Assembly: GCF_014905115.1 (NCBI RefSeq)
Contig: NZ_CP041235.1
Span: 1,240,001-1,304,000 of the forward strand
Direction: 5' to 3'
DNA: 64,000 nt
Source: Sulfurimonas sediminis
GTDB taxonomy: Bacteria > Campylobacterota > Campylobacteria > Campylobacterales > Sulfurimonadaceae
Shown: piece by piece, positions 1 through 7,301 of the stretch
How the letters are laid out: every line of letters begins with the position of its first letter
How positions within the stretch are numbered: position 1 is the first letter of the stretch
Notes under the pieces: generated by a model
The model's input: the letters and a program-made list of their open reading frames with translations, nothing else
Told to the model about the DNA's origin: nothing
Database searches by the model: none
Position numbers and translations under genes: made by a program

Positions 1-1331
1 TCTGGCAAAAATGCTACTGCAATACGCTTTGCAATAAGCTCATATGCCTCTTTAATCTTTGGAAGTTTTTGTTTTTCCCAAGTCTGAATATCTGTCTCTG
101 TTGGAATTTTTGCGGTAAGTGATAAGGGGGTGTGATTTTGTTTAGCAGCTTTTTTGTCGTTAAACAGATATGTTTTGTCGCTAAACTCTGTCTTAATTTG
201 AAAATATGCAGATGCTGTTTGAAGTGCATCGGCTACCTCTTCTTTATCTGCAAGTGCAAAGTATCTACCATTTGTACCTGGATAAGTTGTAAATCCTTCT
301 TGCCTAAGATAATCTAAAATTTCATTACACTCTCCGTAAGAGATTTTATATTTTCCCATCATCTCACTTGCAAAATCTGAACCACTAAGCGGTAAAGGTC
401 TGTTTTTTGTGGATGAAGTTGATGTTTGCATCTTCTCAACGATACAAGTTGTCTCTTTCATATCTTCAATAATTTTATCAACTTGCTCTTTTTTATAGTA
501 GTTTCTTTGCTTCTCCTGCTTCACGATAGGATTTCCATCTTTATCAAAATCATCCACATCTTGATAGTAAAAATGTGAAAGTTCAAGCTCTCCCTTAATA
601 CCCTTTACTTGCCAAAACTCTTTTGGTTGAAAGTTTTTTATCTCATTTTCTCTGTTTCCAATTAAAGAGATAATAACTGATTTGACTCTTCCAGTATAAA
701 ATGGCTTATTATAGTTATCTGTAAGCGTTTTTGTAATTTTCATCCCTGTAATATAATCAGCGATTGAACGGGCTTGTTGAGATGCATACAACCTTTGAAA
801 CTTATCATCATCGTATGCTTTTAACTCTCGCATAGCTTTTTGAATAGAGTCTTTTGCTTTAAAAGATCCTGTGTTCCATAACCTTTTTATGGATACTGAT
901 ATATCAGGATTGATTTTAAAAATCATATCCCTTCCGATTGCTTCCCCCTCGCCATCTGCATCAGTGGCGATAATAATCTCTTTGAGATCATCTCTACTAA
1001 GCTGCTCTTTAATTATCTCTCTTTGACGCTCTTTATAGCTGTCTGAAGTAGGGATAGATCTGATTTCATCTCTCATATTCTCCATTTTATACTCATCTGG
1101 AGTTTGAAGTTTTTGATAGAGTCCATAACTTGGATTGATCTCTTTTGGTTTTATTTGAGAAAAAAGATGTCCTGCCGCCCAGGTAAAGATATATTTGTCT
1201 CCCTCGATATATCCTTGTCTTTTCCCTAAATCTGCAAGCTTTTGTGCATCTGAACCTAAAGTTGCATCACCAAGTGTTGCTGCCATATCAGATGCAGCCT
1301 CTCTTTTTTCGGTTAATATTAAAGTTTTCAT
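1..1331 (-). CDS. Type IA DNA topoisomerase (TopB-like), 3' part off the window
   Basis: Reading from ATG 1331 leftwards gives about 443 residues with no stop before the window edge, so the C-terminus is missing. It starts MKTLILTEKREAASDMAATL, a TOPRIM first strand with its glutamate. The acidic TOPRIM motif is ATDADGEGEAIG near residues 120-135, and the active-site tyrosine is in TTYPGTNGRYFA (Tyr350, codon 282-284). Families of this type normally show DREGEA and YPRTDS-like sequences, so the arginine in each motif is replaced here. Enzymes of this kind relax or decatenate DNA and are common cargo of conjugative elements. A good ribosome site (AAAGGAG) precedes the ATG, 28 bp after the relaxase stop, so it lies at the end of the mobilization operon. 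The family call is solid; whether it is TopA-like or TopB-like is less sure. Confidence 0.85.
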   Translation of the reverse strand, partial: MKTLILTEKREAASDMAATLGDATLGSDAQKLADLGKRQGYIEGDKYIFTWAAGHLFSQIKPKEINPSYGLYQKLQTPDEYKMENMRDEIRSIPTSDSYKERQREIIKEQLSRDDLKEIIIATDADGEGEAIGRDMIFKINPDISVSIKRLWNTGSFKAKDSIQKAMRELKAYDDDKFQRLYASQQARSIADYITGMKITKTLTDNYNKPFYTGRVKSVIISLIGNRENEIKNFQPKEFWQVKGIKGELELSHFYYQDVDDFDKDGNPIVKQEKQRNYYKKEQVDKIIEDMKETTCIVEKMQTSTSSTKNRPLPLSGSDFASEMMGKYKISYGECNEILDYLRQEGFTTYPGTNGRYFALADKEEVADALQTASAYFQIKTEFSDKTYLFNDKKAAKQNHTPLSLTAKIPTETDIQTWEKQKLPKIKEAYELIAKRIAVAFLP

Positions 1332-1358
1332 AGCTGTTTCTCCTTTAAAGTTTGAGCC

Positions 1359-3091
1359 TTATTTTGATCTGTCATTTTCGACCTCCTTTGTTTTGTTTTG
1401 TGGCTTCATCTTATATTCATAATTTCTCTCAATTTTTTTCTCTTGAGCTTTTAGAATGTGTGCAGTTCTTCTAAGTGAAGCTGTTTTATTGAGTTGTCTA
1501 ATAACTCTTTGATTTTGGCGAATAGTTTTTAGATCTTTTTGAGTATTGTAGATTGCTTTAGAAGTTGTCTTTAGAGTTTTCCATGCGATTTGGGCTGATA
1601 ATTTGAGTGTAAATTTTGTGGTAGCAAATGCAAGTGATAAGCCAAATGCTATAAATTTCTCCTCTGTTGTTCGTGGACGAAATGCACGATATGTTTTTTT
1701 AATATCTTTTGCAAACCTTGATGCTATACTGTAGGGCTTTAAAAATTTCTCAGGAGTATAATCACTTATTTTTGCCCACTTATTCATCCATTTATCCACC
1801 TCTTTTGAGTATCCACTTATGCCTTTTATGGTTTTACTTGGCATAGACTGATCTACTAATTTGTCAAGATGTTTTGTACCCTCAAATGAGTCTTTATATT
1901 TTAAAAACTCTTCACGACTTACTACTAATTTATAACTGCTTCCCTCTTTTTTTACTAAGCCTTTAGATTTAAGTTGTTCAAGTCGTGCAACCTGTAAAGT
2001 AATATTTGCTTTAATAGCACTAAGAGGGATATACTCTTGCTTTAATGCTTTTGCCATCGCCTTATCTGGATCAAGCTCACCATGTTGCAAAAGTGTGGAG
2101 TCGATAATCTCAACTTTTGTTTTTTGTTCTATTCTTTTTAGTCTCTCCAGCTCTGTAAAATTTGATTGTATTTTTATCGTTTTTTGTAGCTTGTCATCAA
2201 ATATCGTTTTATTGTTAAAAATCTTTTTATTCTCCTGATAGAGTTTGTTTTTTTGCTCTCTAATCCCTTTGAGATCTTGGTAGAGTTCACTTTTTTTCTC
2301 TTGTAAATCTACAGACTTTGTTGCATTTTCTATAATGGAATTTCTAAGCTCCTCATATTTTTCTAAATCAATAATATAGTTGTTGTTGCCCAAAGGAGTT
2401 GCTATACCTTTTGCTGCAAGAGACTTTAATCTTCCCTCAACTCTTTTTCTCCAATAATCTTTATTTTTTTTACTCATTTTGCTTTTTCTGAGATCATGCT
2501 CAAAAACGCTTCCACCCAAAGTTACCTGTCTTTTTATTTACATGTTTTAAAATAAACTCATCTGCTTTTTGAGTACCTGTGTAGTTTCCTTTTTTGTATT
2601 TTTCATCTATTGACTTTGTGCGTTTTTTGTTTTGTTCAATGACTGCCTCTTTCTCTTTCTCATCTTTGGTATATTTGAGTTCAATGGCATCTAATGTATT
2701 CATCCATTTTTTACCTTTTGCACCTTTTTGAATTGCTTTTTTTGAACCCATATAAACTATGTGTATATGTTTGTTTGTTCCATCTTCGTTTTGATGGATT
2801 GCAACTAAATAGTCTAGTTTTTTCTCCTGCTTGTTTACTTCTGGCATCTACAATATCTTGTGCCATTTTATGCATCTCTTCTTCTGTTAAATTATCGGTT
2901 TGAGGATTATAAATTCTTACATCGTTTGCTTCAAACATCTTAGTCATTTTGTAAGCTGTTTTGTTGTCTATTTTTTTACCCTCTGCATTATATAAATGCC
3001 TGATTTGCATATCATCTGCTTTGCCATTTCCTTTTTCAAGATACTCCAAAGTTTTTGCGATATTAGTTGATCGCTGCGTTTTTTCAATCAT
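1359..3091 (-). pseudogene. Conjugative relaxase (HUH type) with two 1-nt frameshifts
   Basis: Three overlapping frames together form one relaxase. The first runs from 3091 to about 2823 and ends in QAGEK. The second resumes with LDYLVAIHQNEDG and holds the metal-binding histidine motif NKHIHIVYMG, then ends at GWKRF plus TGA (2500-2502). The third continues EHDLRKSKMSKK to the stop at 1359. The joins fall on homopolymers: a run of six (2818-2823) and a run of five (2502-2506). Removing one base from each leaves 1731 nt, exactly 577 codons, which supports one ancestral gene. Relaxases nick oriT and pilot the DNA strand. The start overlaps the upstream RHH gene by 8 nt. The C-terminal half is lysine-rich and helical. 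Alternatives are sequencing error, a genuine split into separate proteins (ATG 2477 could start the third piece), or frameshifted translation. Confidence 0.78.
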
Positions 3092-3500
3092 CCTTTCTCT
3101 CCTCTTTTTGAGGAGTAATATTTTGATCTATTTTTTCATCTGTGTAATGCTTTTGCAATAGTGCAACACTATTTCTCCAAGCAATATTTTTTGCTTTAAT
3201 AGCATCTTCTTTGTTTCCAATATTTACACCATGGAATATAGTAATCTGTTCTCGTGCCGCAATGGTATAGAGTGTATTTTTTGCCAATAGTGAGTTGTAT
3301 CTATGCAACTCTTTTGTAAGTAAGTTTTCTATATTTTCAAGCCGTTTATCCATAGCTGAGAGATGATCGCTAAACATCCCATTGATATACTTTGTAAGTG
3401 CATCTCGTATCACTTCACTTTTTGTTGTTTTGTTGATCCTTGCAAGCTCTTCTATTGCAAAATGGATACTATCATCCACTAAAATATTGATATGTGCCAT
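3084..3500 (-). CDS. Ribbon-helix-helix relaxosome accessory protein (MobC-like role)
   Basis: This 138-residue protein opens with MAHINILVDDSIHFAIEELA followed by RINKTTKSEVIRDALTKYI, a textbook ribbon-helix-helix fold: a short beta strand and two helices that bind DNA as a dimer. The rest is a predicted helical segment with a leucine-rich heptad pattern around residues 45-70. A strong ribosome site (AGGAGG) sits just before the ATG. The stop overlaps the relaxase start by 8 nt, so the two are probably translationally coupled. By position next to a relaxase and a noncoding region, the likely job is to bind oriT and help load the relaxase, and perhaps to repress its own promoter. Assignment to a named Mob family is not possible from sequence alone. 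Confidence 0.75.
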   Translation of the reverse strand: MAHINILVDDSIHFAIEELARINKTTKSEVIRDALTKYINGMFSDHLSAMDKRLENIENLLTKELHRYNSLLAKNTLYTIAAREQITIFHGVNIGNKEDAIKAKNIAWRNSVALLQKHYTDEKIDQNITPQKEERKDD

Positions 3501-3770
3501 CTATTACCTCCTAAACACCTATTTATCTATATTCATAAAAAGGTGTAATATAAAAAAAGAGAGGTGATAATATGCATCTATCCCCAAATCTGCAAGATTT
3601 GACCCGCCCCATACTATGTGGCTGACTTGCAAGATAAAAAAGTTCGCTTTTTTATCTGCTCTTCGTCGTGCTTCGCACTCCGCTCTTTGGTTCTTAGGAG
3701 AAAAGTCGTTCTGAGATTTTTTGGTGAAATTATGAATATATATGAAACCAAAATATAAGGAGTTATTGCT
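3501..3770. other. Divergent intergenic region, candidate oriT
   Basis: No gene of useful size is seen in these 270 bases. The region separates the leftward relaxase genes from the rightward RHH/coupling-protein genes, the usual place for an origin of transfer. It holds a perfect inverted repeat, gataaaaaag at 3633-3642 and cttttttatc at 3647-3656 with loop ttcg. A second small inverted repeat is aaatct at 3586-3591 and agattt at 3595-3600, and the palindrome cttgcaag lies at 3627-3634. A tiny reading frame (atg 3733) ends next to the ribosome site of the following gene. The nick site cannot be placed by eye. Promoters for both gene sets should also be here. Confidence 0.5.
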
Positions 3771-4022
3771 ATGGCAATTATAGATAATGTACTCAAGAAG
3801 TACATGACAAAGACATCTACAAAGAGATGTAATGTGAGTATTAAGTTGGATGCAAATTTGTGTGATAATTTAACCATAATTTGTACCACACTTGGTATTA
3901 CAAAAAGTAAGTTAATCGCAGATATTGTTGAGGCATCTGGAGTCTCTAAAAAAGCTCAAGATTTGAAATCAAAATCAGATACAAGAGAGAAAAGTATTAA
4001 GGAGAGTGATTATGTCTCGTAA
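3771..4022 (+). CDS. Small RHH-like protein of the mobile element
   Basis: An 83-residue basic protein with the segment STKRCNVSIKLDANLCDNL and then GITKSKLIADIVEASGVS, which fits a beta strand followed by helices as in ribbon-helix-helix DNA binders. The C-terminus is a charged lysine/serine tail. The ribosome site AAGGAG stands about 8 nt before the ATG. Its end overlaps the next gene's start at 4012. By position, first in the rightward operon beside the candidate oriT, it may regulate that promoter or act in the relaxosome. The fold call rests on pattern only and no named family is recognised. Confidence 0.6.
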   Translation: MAIIDNVLKKYMTKTSTKRCNVSIKLDANLCDNLTIICTTLGITKSKLIADIVEASGVSKKAQDLKSKSDTREKSIKESDYVS

Positions 4023-4467
4023 AGCTTTGCATGATGATTGGATATTTCGTGCATCAGAAAATATAACAACAAACCTTAAAATGGAGTACAAGGCATATCT
4101 ACTTTATGCTTTAATTATAGGCTCACCTTTAATCCTCTCAATGATAGCATATTTTACTCTAAAATATATGACATACAGAGAGTTGATTATGCAACGCATC
4201 GCAGTGCAAAATTTCAACTGGATTGATGGTTCTTTTTTAGTCTATTTCGCAGTTGGAATTGCACTTACTTATGTAATGCAACTTGTCTTTGGAAGAAAAA
4301 TCTATAACTATGCACTTGAGGAAAATAAACGCATCCTCAGTGATGAGTATGTAAGAGGTGCAAAGTTTGTATGTATTGATGAGTTTAATCATCAATTTGC
4401 AGATACAGCAGATGATGAGATGATAAAAATACAAATCGTTGAAGAAAAATGTGACAGAGAGTTCTAA
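4012..4467 (+). CDS. Membrane half of a split type IV coupling protein (TraD N-terminal-like)
   Basis: This protein has two clear membrane segments, about residues 25-50 (YLLYALIIGSPLILSMIAYF) and 75-95 (FLVYFAVGIALTYVMQLVF). A cytoplasmic part follows with RILSDEYVRGAKFV. That RGxxxV element is typical of the stretch between the membrane anchor and the ATPase domain of TraD/VirD4 coupling proteins. The adjacent gene starts exactly where such an ATPase domain would start. I chose ATG 4012 (MSRKALHDD) because AAGGAG lies 7 nt upstream; an ATG two codons earlier has no site. It should anchor the ATPase at the inner membrane. The TraD link is inferred from layout plus the RG element. Confidence 0.6.
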   Translation: MSRKALHDDWIFRASENITTNLKMEYKAYLLYALIIGSPLILSMIAYFTLKYMTYRELIMQRIAVQNFNWIDGSFLVYFAVGIALTYVMQLVFGRKIYNYALEENKRILSDEYVRGAKFVCIDEFNHQFADTADDEMIKIQIVEEKCDREF

Positions 4468-4474
4468 ACTCTCT
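4456..4474. promoter_or_regulatory. Perfect hairpin around the stop codon of the coupling-protein membrane gene
   Basis: The arms agagagtt (4456-4463) and aactctct (4467-4474) are fully complementary, with loop cta. The TAA stop (4465-4467) lies in the loop and the first base of the second arm. No T-tract follows, so it is unlikely to be a strong terminator. It could limit read-through or set the ratio of the two split coupling-protein subunits. Confidence 0.5.
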
Positions 4475-4500
4475 CCCTAAAAACCAAAAAAAGGATAACT

Positions 4501-5805
4501 ATGAAAACAACATTACAATTTCCAAAAAATGCTACAAAGCAACATATAGGATATATCGGCACTACAGGTGCAGGAAAAACACAAGGTTTGATGCAACTTT
4601 TTGATAACTTTGAGGACTCAAAAAAAATTCTCATTGATGTTAAAGGTGATTATACGGCAACACGCAAAAAAGAGGATGATCTCATCTTTTGTCCATATGA
4701 TAAGCGTACTATTGGATGGAATATCTTTAATGATATAAAGACATACTTAGATATTGACAATATTGTAGCTGCTCTTATACCAGATAATCCAAAGACAACG
4801 GACTCTTACTTTGATAATGCGGCACGAAGTGTACTCAAAGGTATTTTTATCTACCTCTCCAAAGAAGAGGGTGTAGATAATGCCAGCTTGTGGGATGTGG
4901 TTACTTCACCTGATTTGATTTTACATATCGTAAGAAATGATAAAGAGGCATGCTCATATATGGAGATGCACCTTGGCAAAGAGGAAGAGCTAGATAAACA
5001 AGCTAAAAGTGTACTTGGTACAATGCTTGCACATATAGGAGTTACACTTGAAGCACTTTCAAAAATTGATGGCGATTTTTCCTTTAAAGAGTGGACAAAA
5101 TCAGAGAAAGATAAAAGAAGTATCTTTTTACTTGGTGAAGAGAGTGTTTTAACTTCACTATTGCCACTTTATCGTGTTGCAGTAGAGATTGTTGCAAGTG
5201 AGCTATTGTCGATGCCAGATGATACTACAGGCAAGCGTGAACTCTTTTTTTGGCTTGATGAACTTCCAAAGCTTAAAAAAGTAAGCAAAGTTATAGATCT
5301 TATGACACTTGCTCGTTCAAAAGGTGGTCGTGTTATCTATTCTATTCAAACACTTAAACAACTTTCAGAAGTATATGGAAAAGAGGGAATGTACACTATT
5401 TTAGATACTTCAAACACGCTCTTTATTTTTAGAACGACCGATGCAAATGAGCTTGAAAATATTCTGGGAAAACAAGAAGTCCTGGAGTATTCAGAGTCAA
5501 GAACTTGGGGGCCACATGATATGCGTGATGGTGGTAGCCACTCTAAGCAGAAAAAGACAAAACCACTTGTACTGGCATCTGATATTCAAAGACTCGAAAA
5601 TCTTGAGTTTTATATCAAATCTATTGCTCCTGACATCACAAAAGCAAAATTACAATATATTGGGCGAGAAGAGAGAAATCCTAAGTTTGTACCAAATATT
5701 GAACAGATCCAAAAAAGAAGTGTTGATGATGAAGATAGTGAAGCTAATGAAAGTGAAAACAGAGTCTCAGCAGATGATTTTATGGATGATATAAGCTCCC
5801 TTTAG
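4501..5805 (+). CDS. Type IV coupling protein ATPase domain (TraD/VirD4-like)
   Basis: A 434-residue protein beginning almost directly with the P-loop, IGYIGTTGAGKTQG near residue 20, then the strand ILIDVKGDYT. Walker B is LFFWLDELPKL near residue 255, followed by LMTLARSKGGRVIYSIQTLKQL, the helix and sensor region of TraD-like ATPases. The C-terminus is acidic and low in complexity. It has no membrane segment of its own, unlike most coupling proteins, and the preceding gene supplies one. Such proteins deliver the relaxase-DNA complex to the type IV secretion channel. The ribosome site AAAGGA precedes the ATG. A secretion apparatus is not in the window and may lie to the left. Confidence 0.88.
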   Translation: MKTTLQFPKNATKQHIGYIGTTGAGKTQGLMQLFDNFEDSKKILIDVKGDYTATRKKEDDLIFCPYDKRTIGWNIFNDIKTYLDIDNIVAALIPDNPKTTDSYFDNAARSVLKGIFIYLSKEEGVDNASLWDVVTSPDLILHIVRNDKEACSYMEMHLGKEEELDKQAKSVLGTMLAHIGVTLEALSKIDGDFSFKEWTKSEKDKRSIFLLGEESVLTSLLPLYRVAVEIVASELLSMPDDTTGKRELFFWLDELPKLKKVSKVIDLMTLARSKGGRVIYSIQTLKQLSEVYGKEGMYTILDTSNTLFIFRTTDANELENILGKQEVLEYSESRTWGPHDMRDGGSHSKQKKTKPLVLASDIQRLENLEFYIKSIAPDITKAKLQYIGREERNPKFVPNIEQIQKRSVDDEDSEANESENRVSADDFMDDISSL

Positions 5806-5816
5806 TTTAAGGGGAG
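5796..5816 (+). terminator. Hairpin at the end of the coupling-protein operon
   Basis: The arms ctccctt and aaggggag pair with a one-base bulge around a loop that contains the TAG stop (5803-5805). Only a weak AT stretch follows, so this is a possible but not convincing terminator. It repeats the layout seen at the upstream gene, a stop codon inside a hairpin loop. Confidence 0.4.
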
Positions 5817-5924
5817 TAGTATAAAAGGACAAGTGGACTCCCTAAAATGAAATTCAATAAAGAGTTTCAAATATTAATTCCAAATCCAAAAAAAGAGTTC
5901 ATGGGAGCCCACATCTCCTTTTAA

Positions 5925-6035
5925 TTATCCAAGATGAGCTACATAAGCCACAAAACCCCAAACTAACATTACCTTCCAAAATAACTGATTTGTAAGTAAC
6001 ATTCCAAACATTTCGCCAAATAAAAAGTTTAACAT
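5925..6035 (-). CDS. 36-residue hydrophobic membrane protein
   Basis: Minus-strand ATG 6035 gives MLNFLFGEMFGMLLTNQLFW and continues KVMLVWGFVAYVAHLG before TAA at 5925. Nearly the whole peptide is hydrophobic with one likely membrane helix (KVMLVWGFVAYVAHL). A good ribosome site, taaggag, lies 6 nt before the ATG, which is the main reason to believe it. It is too short for usual gene callers. The function is unknown. Neighbours are the coupling-protein operon, convergent on its left, and a divergent small HTH gene on its right, so both may be controlled from 6036-6143. It might be a toxin-like peptide or an accessory transfer protein. Confidence 0.5.
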   Translation of the reverse strand: MLNFLFGEMFGMLLTNQLFWKVMLVWGFVAYVAHLG

Positions 6036-6143
6036 CTCGTACTCCTTAGTTTATATACATATATTATAACTATATCTATATAATAAAATGCTTAAATTAA
6101 ATATATTTATGCTATATTTATAAAAAGTTTTTTTGGAATAATA

Positions 6144-6350
6144 ATGAGAATATGGAATAAAATATTTAAAGATAGTGAATTAGCAGAACACTTAAAAGTT
6201 AGCCTACAGGCAGTACGCCAGTACCCTAAAGATAAACTGGAATTGATGAGACTTGGATTTGCATGTAAAAAACTGGAGATTGATTTTGAAGAGTTGTTGC
6301 AGATAGAAAAAGATAAAAACTCTCTCCCTAAACACCATAAAGATATATAA
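6144..6350 (+). CDS. Small helix-turn-helix protein
   Basis: This 68-residue protein has the segment DSELAEHLKVSLQAVRQYPK, which reads as a helix-turn-helix: LAEHLKVS as the first helix and turn, LQAVRQYPKDK as the recognition helix. It resembles small Cro/CI-like or phage regulators. The remainder (LELMRLGFACKKLEIDFEEL) is helical. It lies alone between two short membrane-protein genes on the opposite strand. It could regulate element genes or respond to host conditions. The start is the only ATG in frame; the upstream ribosome site is weak (ttttttggaataat). Confidence 0.6.
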   Translation: MRIWNKIFKDSELAEHLKVSLQAVRQYPKDKLELMRLGFACKKLEIDFEELLQIEKDKNSLPKHHKDI

Positions 6351-6440
6351 AAACTATCAGATAACACTGATAACCAAGATAACTCCTATTTTAGGGGTAC
6401 TTAGGGAATAGTGAATATTCAGATTACTCCAGACAACTAC

Positions 6441-6554
6441 CTATCTACCCTTATATGGACTATATTTTGAATAACCATTTTCATATCTATACTTGCCAAT
6501 AGCAATAATTGTGATAATGAGTGTAAATGTACCTAATATCAAATTAAATATCAT
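6441..6554 (-). CDS. 37-residue single-pass membrane protein
   Basis: Minus-strand ATG 6554 gives MIFNLILGTFTLIITIIAIG followed by the polar tail KYRYENGYSKYSPYKGR and TAG at 6441. The first half is a near-perfect membrane helix and the tail is basic and tyrosine-rich. The ribosome site GGAGGA lies 7 nt upstream. It begins 19 nt after the stop of the GNAT-like gene on the same strand, so the three genes integrase, GNAT-like protein and this peptide form one tight run. The function is unknown; small proteins of this shape include toxins and membrane-complex modulators. Confidence 0.5.
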   Translation of the reverse strand: MIFNLILGTFTLIITIIAIGKYRYENGYSKYSPYKGR

Positions 6555-6573
6555 TTTATAAATCCTCCAAATT

Positions 6574-7293
6574 TTATTTCATATACAAACTAAATATAAA
6601 AATTATCCAACTGCCAATTAAATACTTCCATAACTTATTTGTTTTATCCTCTAATTCAGTATTTATTTTCCAGCAGTTTTCTTTTGATTTTTCTAAACCT
6701 GTAATTGTATTTTTTAAATTATACTTCTCTTCAAACATATTGCTCAACTCGTGTGTAAAATCAACTTCTTCGATTCCATCAATGACATTTTTAATTTTCA
6801 AGCTATCAATTTTATCAATAAAAAAGCTATCATCGTTAATATTAAAACCAACATTTCTATACAGCTTGTCTCGTCTCTTAAAGTTCTCTTCATATGCATC
6901 TACTGGTGAAAGAAATCCACTTAACGAGTATTCAGGAATATATTGTTTAGCAATTAATAGTAGCTGATTAATAGCTATTGTTCCAACTCCATAAGATCTG
7001 TATTGAGGTTGAATCATAATACTATTTTCAAATGTGCAAGCATTATCGAAAGAAGATCTTATTTTCCAAGAATTTCCTTGTCTATTTAAGCTATTTCTTT
7101 CACACCTACCACTTGAGTTCACGACAAATAAGTATTTAATTATCATTGAAATATCTATATTTCGATGATTTTCATTCATACTTGCATAATCAACAACAGT
7201 ATATTCTATTTCTAATGAAAAATATAATCTTTCTCCCTCTTTCCTTTTAGAAGAATAATATTTTTTCTCTTTAAAACTTTTTACTTTTTCCAT
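6574..7293 (-). CDS. GNAT-like acetyltransferase with C-terminal membrane tail
   Basis: A 239-residue protein. Around residues 90-110, SIMIQPQYRSYGVGTIAINQ matches the GNAT acetyl-CoA-binding motif A (beta strand, then Q/R-x-x-G-x-G and a helix). KLYRNVGFN near residue 145 matches the family's closing tyrosine/GF strand. The last 15 residues (LIGSWIIFIFSLYMK) form a membrane helix preceded by a charged helical stretch, which is unusual for the family. The gene follows the integrase by 8 nt on the same strand and is probably co-transcribed. The substrate cannot be guessed. A toxin or modifying enzyme carried as cargo is possible. Assignment rests on two motifs only. Confidence 0.55.
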   Translation of the reverse strand: MEKVKSFKEKKYYSSKRKEGERLYFSLEIEYTVVDYASMNENHRNIDISMIIKYLFVVNSSGRCERNSLNRQGNSWKIRSSFDNACTFENSIMIQPQYRSYGVGTIAINQLLLIAKQYIPEYSLSGFLSPVDAYEENFKRRDKLYRNVGFNINDDSFFIDKIDSLKIKNVIDGIEEVDFTHELSNMFEEKYNLKNTITGLEKSKENCWKINTELEDKTNKLWKYLIGSWIIFIFSLYMK

Positions 7294-7301
7294 TATATAA
7301 T

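Noticed and set aside
5833-5912. Inverted repeat gtggactccc / gggagcccac
   Set aside because: One mismatch and 60 bp apart, with no link to a gene end or promoter; too weak to report as a feature.
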